This document shows positions 44,031-52,933 of a stretch of 64,000 nt of DNA, piece after piece (within the stretch, counting starts at the first letter, position 1; every line of letters begins with the position of its first letter). Under the pieces are notes generated by a model. The model worked only from the letters and a program-made list of their open reading frames with translations, ran no database searches and was not told where the DNA came from. A program made the translations under genes and the position numbers. Source of the DNA: Mycolicibacterium sp. ND9-15 (lineage in GTDB: Bacteria; Actinomycetota; Actinomycetes; Mycobacteriales; Mycobacteriaceae); assembly GCF_035918395.1 (NCBI RefSeq), contig NZ_CP142362.1, positions 1,463,501-1,527,500 on the forward strand. The letters run 5' to 3'.

Positions 44031-45989
44031 TCAGGCCGCGGCTGGAGCCGTGTCCTTCGCGTCTGCCGGGTTGTCGGCGGCGTTGGCGTCGTCAGTGCTG
44101 GAGCCGTTGGAGCCGCTGACGCCGCTCGGACTCTTAGCGCTGCTAGGACTGTTGGGGCCGCCGAGGCTGGTAGGACCGCTGGGGTTACTGGGGTCTTTGG
44201 TGCCCTCGAGGCTTTCGTCGGATTCCGTCTTCACCGTGGGATCCGATCGACGGGTGTCGTTGCCGTTCCTCGCCAAGCGTTGGGCCGGGTTGTTCGTCGA
44301 GAAGTTCAAGGACGCGCTGCGACTGTTGGCGTCGAGCCTGTTCTGGGCGGGAGCCGTGTTCCCTTCAGGTTCTTTCTTGCCTTCGGACTCGTCGGCCACC
44401 ACGACGGCCTTGCCGCCGCCCTCGATGGTTTCTTGGCCGTCCTGCTTGACAACCTCCACGTTCCCCGTCGGGGACTGCCCAAGGTCCGTCGCCTGCAATC
44501 CCTCGGACTCGGTCACGTCCTCGACGACAGGCGTCTTGTCGTCCTCGACGACAGCTGTCCCGTTGCCCTCGGGCAGCGTGAGGTCGTCGGCGATCTCGGC
44601 GTCGACAACGGTCTTGTCGTCACCCGCATCCTTGCGGATGAGCTGCTGTTCGGGGTCGCCATTGCCTTGGACCAGTGCCAACTTGACGTTCGATGACCCG
44701 TCGAGAACGTTGCGCGCCAAGATCGCCAACTCGGGTTCGTCCTCTTGCTGGTCGGTCATCGGTGACATCTCCGGCACCGGCGTCGTCGGCGAAAGCGGGA
44801 TCTCCGTTGCCAATCCGAAGTTGGCAAGGAAGTTGTTGACGCCCACGAAGAACGCCGGGATCAGCTTGGACATGAGCGTGACCGGGTTGATGTTCGGAAT
44901 CAGGCCGATCTCCGTGGGTTGACCGTACGGGATGTTGCGGTTGTAACCGGTTTCTTCGATGATCACGCGCAGCGCGGGCTCGATGAGGTCCGCGATCGGC
45001 TTGCCGATGAACGGGATGGAGTGCAGCGGCCTCACCAGAGGCAGCACCTTCGGCGTGATGGTGTAATACGTGGTGTCGCCGTACTTTTGGATCTCCACGA
45101 TGTCGGGATAGCGCTCAGGGTTCGAGGTGATCGCCTTCCACGTCTCCGGATCGTATCCGGCCGGGAGTTCACCGGGATCGCTGTCTCGGTTGATGGCCAG
45201 GTAGGTGCCGTGGTCGTAGTAGAAGCCGAGGAGCGAGTTGGCCACCGCCAGCGGGTTGAGCAGATACTGCGGGAAATCCGCGATGCCCTCCCATCGGATT
45301 GCCCAGTCCTCGGTGGGGAAATCCCGTGGGTAGTCGGGCGTCCCGGTCGGGGTGGGCTGCCCGGTCGTCACGTCCAGAATCGGGATATGGCCCAGCGCGC
45401 CGAATCGCGACAGAATGCCGCCGTTGGGGCGGTTCGGGTTGCCGATGAACACGAACGAGACGGAGTCAACCTGCTCGAGCAACTCGTCCCAGTCGCCGTT
45501 GGCGAATTGCATCTTCGCGATGGTCACGACGCGGGCGCCCTGCGAGTAGCCGGCGATCACGATGTCCCCCCCGTAGTCGGGGTCGAGCTCCTGGATGCCC
45601 AGCAATGCGTTCCGTAGGTTGGTCACACCGTCGTCGACCGAGTCGTCGAACTTCTCGCATCGACCGGGATCACACCAGCCGGGCAACGGTATCGGCCAGA
45701 ACGACGCGTAGTAGTTGATACCCAGCAGGCCCCCGTCTCGAGGTTCGTCTGGGTTGTACTCACCGCAGCCGTTTTCCGTTGTGCACGGTGTGTCCTGCAT
45801 GTAGTAGTCACGGAAGTTCTCCATGTACTGCCCGACATTGTTGGCGTCGGGGGTTCCCGTGCCCGGCACGATCAGCGCGGTGGTGGCGGCCAGGCTGACG
45901 GCCGCCATCATGGCGGTCAGGGCACCGAGGACAGCGGCGCTCAGCAGGCCCAGCAAAGAGAGAGCAATGACCCGAATGCACTTACGCAT
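44031..45989 (-). CDS. Exported PE-PPE-domain serine hydrolase
   Basis: Exported protein of 652 residues. An N-terminal hydrophobic signal/anchor (residues 10-40) leads straight into a PE-PPE domain (PF08237-type alpha/beta hydrolase, about 38-300) with VPGTGTPDANNVGQYM, nucleophile GYSQGA (Ser149) and DYYMQDTPCT. The last 250 residues are low-complexity, acidic then Ser/Gly/Pro-rich, of wall-spanning type. It has no PE or PPE domain itself. Esterase activity is known for relatives. ATG 45989, with a CRP-like site 20-35 nt upstream. Its stop lies 90 nt from rmlA. Confidence 0.85.
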   Translation of the reverse strand: MRKCIRVIALSLLGLLSAAVLGALTAMMAAVSLAATTALIVPGTGTPDANNVGQYMENFRDYYMQDTPCTTENGCGEYNPDEPRDGGLLGINYYASFWPIPLPGWCDPGRCEKFDDSVDDGVTNLRNALLGIQELDPDYGGDIVIAGYSQGARVVTIAKMQFANGDWDELLEQVDSVSFVFIGNPNRPNGGILSRFGALGHIPILDVTTGQPTPTGTPDYPRDFPTEDWAIRWEGIADFPQYLLNPLAVANSLLGFYYDHGTYLAINRDSDPGELPAGYDPETWKAITSNPERYPDIVEIQKYGDTTYYTITPKVLPLVRPLHSIPFIGKPIADLIEPALRVIIEETGYNRNIPYGQPTEIGLIPNINPVTLMSKLIPAFFVGVNNFLANFGLATEIPLSPTTPVPEMSPMTDQQEDEPELAILARNVLDGSSNVKLALVQGNGDPEQQLIRKDAGDDKTVVDAEIADDLTLPEGNGTAVVEDDKTPVVEDVTESEGLQATDLGQSPTGNVEVVKQDGQETIEGGGKAVVVADESEGKKEPEGNTAPAQNRLDANSRSASLNFSTNNPAQRLARNGNDTRRSDPTVKTESDESLEGTKDPSNPSGPTSLGGPNSPSSAKSPSGVSGSNGSSTDDANAADNPADAKDTAPAAA

Positions 45990-46008
45990 ACGTCAACTTT
46001 CACACAGG

Positions 46009-46024
46009 TGTGACGACCGTCACG
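46009..46024. promoter_or_regulatory. CRP-like site TGTGA-N6-TCACG
   Basis: TGTGACGACCGTCACG matches the CRP-family consensus TGTGA-N6-TCACA at 9 of 10 fixed positions. A second dyad, TCACAC-AG-GTGTGA, overlaps at 46000-46013. The sites lie 20-35 nt before the PE-PPE gene start, consistent with repression or close activation by a mycobacterial CRP. Confidence 0.55.
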
Positions 46025-46183
46025 CCAAAACAGCGCACTTTGCCGGATAAATTCGTCAGGCTGATGCCTCTGCGCGCAAAGGAACATTCGCCGCTAGCGG
46101 CGACTGACTCGGATCAGTTTTCACTCGTACCCCACTGCCCACAAGCAGGAGGCGCAGAGCCGATCGTTGTGCTCTTCGAGCGC

Positions 46184-46891
46184 TCAGACCTCGGTGAAGT
46201 TGCGGGTCACCGACGGATCAACCGGGATGCCCGGGCCGGTGGTCGTCGAGACGACGATCTTCTTGAGGTAGCGGCCCTTCGACGATGACGGCTTGGCCCG
46301 CAGGATCTCGTCGATCGCAGCGCCGTAGTTCTCCGCCAGCGCCTTCTCGTCGAACGAGGCCTTGCCGATCACGAAGTGCAGGTTCGCCTGCTTGTCGACA
46401 CGGAAGTTGATCTTGCCGCCCTTGATGTCGGCGACCGCCTTGGCGACGTCCGGTGTCACGGTGCCGGTCTTCGGGTTCGGCATCAGGCCACGCGGTCCGA
46501 GGATGCGCGCGATCCGGCCGACCTTGGCCATCTGGTCGGGCGTCGCGATCGCGGCGTCGAAGTCCGTCCAGCCGCCTTGGATGCGCTCGATCAGGTCGTC
46601 GCTACCGACGGCGTCGGCGCCCGCGGCTTCGGCGGCCTCGGCCTTGTCCCCGACCGCGAACACCACAACGCGGGCGGTCTTGCCGGTGCCGTTCGGCAGG
46701 TTCACGGTGCAACGCACCATCTGGTCGGCCTTGCGCGGATCGACGCCCAGCCGGATCGCCACCTCGACGGTCGCGTCCTGCTTCTTCGACCCCGTCTCCT
46801 TGGCCAGCTTCGCCGCCTCCAGCGGCGTGTAGAGCCGGGTGCGGTCCACCTTCTCGGCGGCTTCGCGATATGCCTTGCTCGTCTTGCTCAT
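46184..46891 (-). CDS. rplA: 50S ribosomal protein L1
   Basis: Large-subunit protein of the L1 stalk that moves deacylated tRNA. 235 residues with the L1 features [45 protein letters not shown] and [16 protein letters not shown] with TAGGAGAT upstream. Second gene after rplK; the 139-nt spacer contains a long palindrome. Nothing else is visible in the 194 nt between its stop and the PE-PPE gene except the CRP-like site. Confidence 0.98.
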   Translation of the reverse strand: MSKTSKAYREAAEKVDRTRLYTPLEAAKLAKETGSKKQDATVEVAIRLGVDPRKADQMVRCTVNLPNGTGKTARVVVFAVGDKAEAAEAAGADAVGSDDLIERIQGGWTDFDAAIATPDQMAKVGRIARILGPRGLMPNPKTGTVTPDVAKAVADIKGGKINFRVDKQANLHFVIGKASFDEKALAENYGAAIDEILRAKPSSSKGRYLKKIVVSTTTGPGIPVDPSVTRNFTEV

Positions 46892-46961
46892 TCGTATCTC
46901 CTAGTTGCTGAGTTGTGGTCATGCGGGCCGATGCCAGCCCTGCCACCGGTTTTTCTCTTTG

Positions 46962-47024
46962 CGCCGAAATAGCATTCCGGGTTGCAAATCGTCGCGGTTG
47001 ACGACCGGGAATTCTATTTCGGCG
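46962..47024. repeat. Family II palindrome, copy E, in the rplK-rplA spacer
   Basis: CGCCGAAATAGCATTCCGG (46962-46980) and the near-complement at 47005-47024, with one mismatch and one single-base gap, and an inner TCGTC/GACGA stem. No T-tract follows on the minus strand. Related in its arms to the copy at 33868. Confidence 0.65.
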
Positions 47025-47030
47025 ACATCA

Positions 47031-47459
47031 TTACTCGACCGAGATGCCCATCGACCGGGCGGTCCCGGCGATGATCTTGGCCGCCTGATCGATGTCGTTG
47101 GCGTTCAGGTCCTCCTTCTTGGTCTCGGCGATCTCGCGCACCTGATCCCAGGACACCTTGGCGACCTTGGTCTTGTGCGGCTCGCCCGAGCCCTTCTGCA
47201 CACCGGCGGCCTTCAGCAGCAGCTTGGCCGCGGGCGGTGTCTTGAGGTTGAAGCTGAAGCTGCGGTCCTCGTAGACGGTGATCTCCACGGGGATGACATT
47301 GCCGCGCTGGTTCTCCGTCGCGGCGTTGTACGCCTTGCAGAACTCCATGATGTTGACGCCGTGCTGGCCGAGGGCCGGACCGACCGGCGGGGCGGGGTTG
47401 GCCTGCCCGGCTTGGATCTGCAGCTTGATCAGCCCGGCGACTTTCTTCTTCGGGGCCAT
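47031..47459 (-). CDS. rplK: 50S ribosomal protein L11
   Basis: Ribosomal protein of the GTPase-associated centre, needed for RelA-type signalling. 142 residues with the L11 features [37 protein letters not shown] and the C-terminal rRNA-binding [13 protein letters not shown] with AAAGGAAGAG upstream. It follows nusG across a 70-nt spacer filled by a long palindrome. Confidence 0.98.
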   Translation of the reverse strand: MAPKKKVAGLIKLQIQAGQANPAPPVGPALGQHGVNIMEFCKAYNAATENQRGNVIPVEITVYEDRSFSFNLKTPPAAKLLLKAAGVQKGSGEPHKTKVAKVSWDQVREIAETKKEDLNANDIDQAAKIIAGTARSMGISVE

Positions 47460-47477
47460 GCTCTTCCTTTCTGGTGT

Positions 47478-47526
47478 GATTTGGGCGCGCTACCAGTCGC
47501 TGAGCGATCAGTAGCGCACCCAAATC
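47478..47526. repeat. Family I palindrome, copy B, in the nusG-rplK spacer
   Basis: GATTTGGGCGCGCTAC (47478-47493) pairs with 47511-47526 at 15 of 16 positions, with an inner TCGC/GCGA stem. It ends 4 nt from the nusG stop and 18 nt from the rplK start, with no T-tract. Confidence 0.7.
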
Positions 47527-47529
47527 GCA

Positions 47530-48345
<816 letters not shown>

Positions 48346-48373
48346 TCAGTCCTCTCAGAATTCTCATCCGTCG

Positions 48374-48787
48374 TCAGCCGAACACCAGCATCACGAGCTT
48401 GGCCAGGCCGAAGTCGACACCGCCGATCATCGACAGCATGAACGCCAGGAACAGCAGCACCACGCCGGTGTAGGTGATCATCTGCTTGCGGTTCGGCCAG
48501 ATCACCTTGCGCAGTTCGGCGACCACCTGCTTGAGGTAGTTCCAGACGAACAGGAAGGGGTTGCGTGACGGTCCATCGGCACGCTTCTTGGCGGTCTTCT
48601 TCGCGGTGCCCGACCCGTTCTTGGTCGGTGAAGCGGTGGTGCCCGTCGACAGGTCGACCGCCTCGCTGGCGTCCTCGCCGACGGCGGCTCTGCGGGACCG
48701 CTTTCCCGACGGCCTGGCGGGTCGGGTCACGACGGCGCTGCGGCCATCATCGGTGTCCGAGCCGGCACCATCGCGCTCGTCGCTCAC
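48374..48787 (-). CDS. secE: Preprotein translocase subunit SecE
   Basis: Essential membrane subunit of the SecYEG channel. 137 residues: a long charged, low-complexity cytoplasmic N-terminal region (1-85), the conserved NYLKQVVAELRKVIWPNRKQM amphipathic segment and one C-terminal transmembrane helix. The GTG at 48787 (AAGGGGAG 6 nt upstream) gives the usual VSDE start; earlier in-frame starts are not supported. It follows tRNA-Trp by 80 nt. Confidence 0.93.
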   Translation of the reverse strand: MSDERDGAGSDTDDGRSAVVTRPARPSGKRSRRAAVGEDASEAVDLSTGTTASPTKNGSGTAKKTAKKRADGPSRNPFLFVWNYLKQVVAELRKVIWPNRKQMITYTGVVLLFLAFMLSMIGGVDFGLAKLVMLVFG

Positions 48788-48867
48788 CGCATGCTCCCCT
48801 TGTCTGGTCATCTGGTGTTCGGTGGGGTCACTCTCCAGTGTCCACACTTGTCGAGTATTCAGTTGAG

Positions 48868-48940
<73 letters not shown>

Positions 48941-49058
48941 TCAAGGTGGCACTACAGGCAGTCCACCCGTTCGGGGCTCACACAATTCGCGCGCTCCCCG
49001 ATCGGCCGATCTTCAAACCGACGGACAGCGCGCTGGACTGGGAAAACCCCGAGGTCCG

Positions 49059-49064
49059 AGTGTA
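49059..49064 (-). promoter_or_regulatory. -10-like box upstream of tRNA-Trp
   Basis: TACACT on the minus strand in the 170-nt hadC-tRNA gap, about 120 nt before the tRNA. The -35 is weak. A palindrome ACCGGC-GT-GCCGGT lies at 49093-49106, just past hadC. Confidence 0.3.
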
Positions 49065-49110
49065 GCGCGCCAGCCGTCTGAGTTACTAATCCACCGGCGT
49101 GCCGGTTCGT

Positions 49111-49701
49111 CTAGGCGGTGGCCTCGCCGGTCGCGTCGCCGTCTTCGGGAGTGCCGTCCTCAGGAGCCTCATGTACGGGGTCATGTACGGGGTCATGTAC
49201 GACGGGCTTGCGCACCACCTGTCCCGTCTCCGGATCCCAACCGGCCGAGATCGAATTGTCGCCCTCATGACCCATCAGAGTGGTGAACGATTCCATGACG
49301 AGCTCGCCGTTCTGGTCGACGAGCGTGTTGCGGGTGGTCACGATGTCGGCGCCGAAGCGTTCGTCCACCGACTGGATGTACAACGTCCCCGTAAGCGCGT
49401 CGCCGGCTTTGATCGGCCGATGGAACTTGAACTTCTGGTCGACCTGCACGATCTGCATCGTCTCGAAGCCCACGTCGTTGTGCTGGAAGAAATGCCGCTG
49501 GATCATCACCGCGAAGATCGACATGAAAGTCGGCGGCGCGATCAGCGCATCGTGGCCTGCCGCCTCGGCGGCCTCCAAGCTGTGGCTCTGCGGGTCATCG
49601 GCCTTGACGGCACGGGCGTACTGGCGGATCTGCTCATGACCCACCACGTAGGGCTCGGGATATTTCCAGACCATCCCCTGGATGTCGATTTTGAGAGCCA
49701 C
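49111..49701 (-). CDS. hadC: (3R)-hydroxyacyl-ACP dehydratase subunit HadC
   Basis: Structural hot-dog subunit of the HadBC dehydratase of the FAS-II cycle that elongates mycolic acids. 196 residues: GMVWKYPEPYVVGHEQIRQYARAV, TFMSIFAVMIQRHFFQHNDVG and QKFKFHRPIKAGDALTG. About 30 residues longer than the M. tuberculosis protein owing to a C-terminal tail with three VHDP/VHEA repeats encoded by a 12-bp tandem repeat (about 49166-49205). GTG 49701 lies 3 nt after the hadB stop, so the two are coupled. Confidence 0.93.
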   Translation of the reverse strand: MALKIDIQGMVWKYPEPYVVGHEQIRQYARAVKADDPQSHSLEAAEAAGHDALIAPPTFMSIFAVMIQRHFFQHNDVGFETMQIVQVDQKFKFHRPIKAGDALTGTLYIQSVDERFGADIVTTRNTLVDQNGELVMESFTTLMGHEGDNSISAGWDPETGQVVRKPVVHDPVHDPVHEAPEDGTPEDGDATGEATA

Positions 49702-49704
49702 GGG

Positions 49705-50133
49705 TCACGCCAACTTCGCGACGGCCACCGCACGGCCGAAGATCTTCTTGCCCCCGGTGGTGGCCGAGAGGGCGATGGTCACCGTCTTCGTCTCGGGCTC
49801 AACGGCTTTCACCCGGCCACTGAAGACGATCTCGGCGCCGACACCGTCGTTGGGCACCGGCACCACCGCGGTGAACCGTACGTTGTACTCGGTGACCGCC
49901 GCCGGATCGCCGACCCACTCGGTGACATAGCCGCCGCCCAGGCCCATGGTGAGCATGCCGTGCGCGATCGCGGTGTCGAGACCGACCTGCTTGGCGATCT
50001 CGTCGTCCCAGTGGATCGGGTTGAGGTCACCCGACACCCCGGCGTAGTTGACGAGATCCTGCCGAGTCAGCGGAATCACCTTCTCGGGAAGCACGTCGCC
50101 CTTTTTCACCGAGGCGAACTCACGCAGTGGCAT
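49705..50133 (-). CDS. hadB: (3R)-hydroxyacyl-ACP dehydratase subunit HadB
   Basis: Catalytic subunit shared by HadAB and HadBC in mycolic-acid elongation. 142 residues, MaoC-like hot-dog fold with the hydratase-2 motif YAGVSGDLNPIHWDDEIAK, giving Asp36 and His41 as catalytic pair, then AIAHGMLTMGLGGGYVTEWVG. The ATG at 50133 overlaps the hadA 3' end by 14 nt; a longer upstream frame is only hadA read out of phase. Confidence 0.96.
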   Translation of the reverse strand: MPLREFASVKKGDVLPEKVIPLTRQDLVNYAGVSGDLNPIHWDDEIAKQVGLDTAIAHGMLTMGLGGGYVTEWVGDPAAVTEYNVRFTAVVPVPNDGVGAEIVFSGRVKAVEPETKTVTIALSATTGGKKIFGRAVAVAKLA

Positions 50134-50596
50134 CTGAAAAACCCTCTTCTCCGTCACCCGTCCGACCCGCCAGGGTCGTGTATGTCTCCTGTAGGACGTC
50201 ACCGGCTTCGTTGGTGACGATGTTCTTGAGTACGACGATGTCTGTGCCGTGGGCCTGCCGCACGGAGTCCACGTACACGTCGCAGTAGAGCTTGTCGCCG
50301 GCGAAGATCGGCCTGACATATTTGAGCACCTGATCGACCTGCACGATCTTCATGTCGGTGATGCCGATGCCGGCGTGCTCGAAGAACGACGTCTGCGCCA
50401 TGTAGCCGAGGACGCTGGTGAATGTCAGCGGTGCAGGCAGCGCCCTGTGGCCGAGTTCGGCGGCGGCGTCCTCGTCGAAGAACACGCGGTCGTCGTTCTT
50501 GACCGCGACCGCGTATTCGCGGACCTTCTCGCGGCCAACGACGTAGTGATCGGGATAGCGATAGCGCATCCCGACAATCCGCTCGGACAACGACAC
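50120..50596 (-). CDS. hadA: (3R)-hydroxyacyl-ACP dehydratase subunit HadA
   Basis: Substrate-binding partner of HadB, known target of the thiocarlide/isoxyl class. 158 residues, the same length as in M. tuberculosis: GMRYRYPDHYVVGREKVREYAVAV, LPAPLTFTSVLGYMAQTSFFEHAGIG and DQVLKYVRPIFAGDKLYCDVYV. It lacks the catalytic Asp/His pair, as expected. GTG 50596. Overlap with hadB shows translational coupling. Confidence 0.95.
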   Translation of the reverse strand: MSLSERIVGMRYRYPDHYVVGREKVREYAVAVKNDDRVFFDEDAAAELGHRALPAPLTFTSVLGYMAQTSFFEHAGIGITDMKIVQVDQVLKYVRPIFAGDKLYCDVYVDSVRQAHGTDIVVLKNIVTNEAGDVLQETYTTLAGRTGDGEEGFSDATA

Positions 50597-50647
50597 AGTT
50601 AGTGAACCTACCTAGTCAACCCGCGCGACGCCCCGGGCCGGCTCGTC

Positions 50648-50815
50648 TCAGCGCGATTCTTTGTGGGGCTGGTGCTTGCCGCAGTTCGGGCAGAACTTCT
50701 TGATCTCGAGCCGGTCGGGGTCGTTGCGGCGATTCTTCTTGGTGATGTAGTTACGGTGCTTGCACACCTCGCAAGCCAAAGTGATCTTCGGCCGTACGTC
50801 GGTACTGGAGGCCAC
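50648..50815 (-). CDS. rpmG: 50S ribosomal protein L33
   Basis: Small zinc-ribbon ribosomal protein of 55 residues. Cysteines in CEVCKHRNY and CPNCGKHQ mark the zinc-binding (C+) form; [18 protein letters not shown] is the L33 core. GTG 50815. It lies after tRNA-Met and before hadA, as rpmG2 does in M. tuberculosis. Confidence 0.95.
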   Translation of the reverse strand: MASSTDVRPKITLACEVCKHRNYITKKNRRNDPDRLEIKKFCPNCGKHQPHKESR

Positions 50816-50852
50816 GGTTCTCGTCCTTCGTCTACGCGTTCTTTGTTGCCTG

Positions 50853-50926
50853 TAGCGGTGGGGGGACTCGATCCCCCGACCTCACGATTATGAGTCGTGC
50901 GCTCTAACCAGCTGAGCTACACCGCC
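50853..50926 (-). tRNA. metT: tRNA-Met (CAT), elongator type
   Basis: 74-nt cloverleaf on the minus strand: acceptor GGCGGTG with CACCGCT (one G-U at the end), D-arm GCTC...GAGC, anticodon loop CTCATAA, T-arm GGGGG/CCCCC with loop ATCGAGT, discriminator A. The G-U first pair and lack of three G-C pairs in the anticodon stem favour the elongator. Confidence 0.95.
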
Positions 50927-50958
50927 CCGGGATCGGGCGGATGTCCGCCCGCTCACCG

Positions 50959-51031
50959 AGCCCCCTAACGGAATCGAACCGTTGACCTTTTCCTTACCAT
51001 GGAAACGCTCTGCCGACTGAGCTAAGGGGGC
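50959..51031 (-). tRNA. thrT: tRNA-Thr (GGT)
   Basis: 73-nt cloverleaf on the minus strand: acceptor GCCCCCT with AGGGGGC, anticodon loop ATGGTAA (anticodon GGT), T-loop GTTCGATTC. It precedes tRNA-Met by 32 nt and shares its transcript. Confidence 0.96.
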
Positions 51032-51063
51032 CTGACCCGGCGGACACGCCGCGGGCCTTAAAG

Positions 51064-51093
51064 AGGGTACAGTCTCGCCGATTGCCGCGCCAA
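51064..51093 (-). promoter_or_regulatory. Predicted promoter of the tRNA-Thr/tRNA-Met/rpmG unit
   Basis: TTGGCG (51093-51088), an 18-nt spacer and TACCCT (51069-51064) on the minus strand, 33 nt before tRNA-Thr. Confidence 0.45.
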
Positions 51094-51151
51094 ACCGCTG
51101 ATCACCACAACCGCTCCGCCGACGGTAGCTGCCGAGTGATAGGACGGAACA

Positions 51152-52018
51152 GTGACCGAAAACGGCGCGACCCGTGTTGCGGTGTACCTCGACTTCGACA
51201 ACATCGTGATCTCTCGCTACGACCAGATCCACGGGCGCAACTCGTTTCAGCGCGACAAAGCCGCGGGCTTCCACAAGCATCCGGGACGGCTCACACAGGC
51301 GACCGTCGACGTCGGCGCGATCATCGACTTCGCGTCCTCGTTCGGCACGCTGGTACTGACCAAGGCCTATGCCGACTGGTCTACCGACGTCAACGCCGAC
51401 TACCGCGATCAGCTGGTCGGCCGCGCGGTCGATCTCGTGCAGCTGTTCCCGGCCGCCGCCTACAGCAAGAACGGTGCCGACATCCGGCTCGCGGTCGACG
51501 CCGTCGAGGACATGTTCCGGCTGCCCGACCTCACCCACGTCGTGATCGTCGCCGGCGACTCCGACTACATTCCGCTCGCGCAGCGATGCAAACGCCTCGG
51601 CCGCTATGTCGTCGGAATCGGCATCACCGGATCGATCAGCAAGTCGCTGACCGCGGCCTGTGACGAGTACGTCTCCTACGACGCGCTGCCCGGCGTTCCG
51701 GCGGTGAAGTCGGACGCGCTGAAGCGGCGCCGCACCAAGGCCGACGAAGAGCAGGAAGCCGAGACGCCCGACCCGCAGGCCGCCGCGACCGCGCTGCTGG
51801 AACGGGCGCTGCGGGTCGCCCATGGTAAGGACGACTCTGACTCCGACTGGCTGCACAACTCCGCGGTCAAGGCGCAGATGAAGCGGATGGACCCGTCGTT
51901 CTCGGAGAAGTCGCTGGGGTTCCGCTCGTTCAGCGACTTCCTGCGCTCGCGCACCGACCTGGTCGAACTCGACGAGAGCAGCACCACCCGGCTGGTACGG
52001 CTGCATAGCGAGGACTGA
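51152..52018 (+). CDS. NYN-domain protein with C-terminal LOTUS/OST-HTH-like domain
   Basis: Predicted PIN-like RNase of 288 residues. The NYN domain (about 8-175) has acidic residues in VYLDFDNIVI, a second Asp in KNGADIRLAVDAVEDM and VIVAGDSDYIPLAQRCK. A charged linker (185-215) leads to a small helical LOTUS/OST-HTH-like domain (SAVKAQMKRMDPSFSEKSLGFRSFSDFLRS). Family members process or degrade RNA. GTG 51152. Divergent from the tRNA-Thr transcript, 120 nt apart. Confidence 0.85.
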   Translation: MTENGATRVAVYLDFDNIVISRYDQIHGRNSFQRDKAAGFHKHPGRLTQATVDVGAIIDFASSFGTLVLTKAYADWSTDVNADYRDQLVGRAVDLVQLFPAAAYSKNGADIRLAVDAVEDMFRLPDLTHVVIVAGDSDYIPLAQRCKRLGRYVVGIGITGSISKSLTAACDEYVSYDALPGVPAVKSDALKRRRTKADEEQEAETPDPQAAATALLERALRVAHGKDDSDSDWLHNSAVKAQMKRMDPSFSEKSLGFRSFSDFLRSRTDLVELDESSTTRLVRLHSED

Positions 52019-52052
52019 GCCTCGTCATCCAGGCACGGATACGCTGACGGCC

Positions 52053-52766
52053 ATGGCTTCGGATCGGCTTTACTTCCGTCAGTTGTTGTCGGGTCGCGAC
52101 TTCGCGGCCGAAGACATGATCGCCCAGCAGATGCGCAACTTCGCCTACCTGATCGGCGACCGCGAGACCGGCGACACCGTGATCGTCGACCCCGCCTACG
52201 CAGCGGGCGATCTCGTCGACGTGCTCGAGGCCGACGGCATGCGTCTGTCCGGGGTGCTCGTCACCCACCACCACCCCGACCACGTCGGCGGGTCGATGAT
52301 GGGCTTCAAGCTGAAAGGGCTGGCCGAGCTACTGGAACGCACGAGCGTGCCGGTACACGTCAACAAGCTCGAGGCGGACTGGGTTTCGAACGTCACCGGC
52401 ATCGCGCGCAGCGAACTCATCGAGCATCAGCACGGCGATGTGGTCAACATCGGCGACATCGACATCGAACTACTGCACACCCCCGGTCACACCCCGGGCA
52501 GCCAGTGCTTCCTGCTCGACGGGCGACTCGTCGCGGGCGACACCCTGTTCCTGGAAGGCTGCGGGCGCACCGACTTCCCCGGCGGCAACGTCGACGACAT
52601 GTTTCGCAGCCTGCAGGCGCTCGCGAAACTGTCGGGTGATCCGACCGTGTTCCCCGGCCACTGGTACTCGATGGAACCGAGCGCATCGCTGTCGGAGGTG
52701 CGCCAGACCAACTACGTCTACCGGGCGAGCAACCTCGACCAGTGGCGGATGCTGATGGGCGGCTGA
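52053..52766 (+). CDS. Metallo-beta-lactamase-fold hydrolase (glyoxalase II-like)
   Basis: Zinc-dependent hydrolase of 237 residues. THHHPDH (72-77) is the metal motif, with HTPGHTPGSQCF, VAGDTLF and FPGHW giving the remaining ligands. Positional counterpart of M. tuberculosis Rv0634c, called a glyoxalase II. Probably splits a thioester or thiol adduct in the cytoplasm; the true substrate is not known. ATG 52053, 34 nt after the NYN gene. Confidence 0.9.
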   Translation: MASDRLYFRQLLSGRDFAAEDMIAQQMRNFAYLIGDRETGDTVIVDPAYAAGDLVDVLEADGMRLSGVLVTHHHPDHVGGSMMGFKLKGLAELLERTSVPVHVNKLEADWVSNVTGIARSELIEHQHGDVVNIGDIDIELLHTPGHTPGSQCFLLDGRLVAGDTLFLEGCGRTDFPGGNVDDMFRSLQALAKLSGDPTVFPGHWYSMEPSASLSEVRQTNYVYRASNLDQWRMLMGG

Positions 52767-52933
52767 CGTTCTTCGTCGTGTACCTGGGGTGGCCGTGTAC
52801 TTCGGGTGGCGGCTGGCCTGGCAGCGAGCCGTGGACACGTTCCGCGAGCCGCCGCGCCATTCGATGGACAACGGCGGCCCGGGAGAGCAAACTATGACGC
52901 GAGCGCATATTCAACTCGGGCCGGGGGGCCAGT

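Noticed and set aside
48836..48848. AGTGT-CC-ACACT dyad between tRNA-Trp and secE
   Set aside because: Short arms and no promoter alignment; not enough to call an operator.
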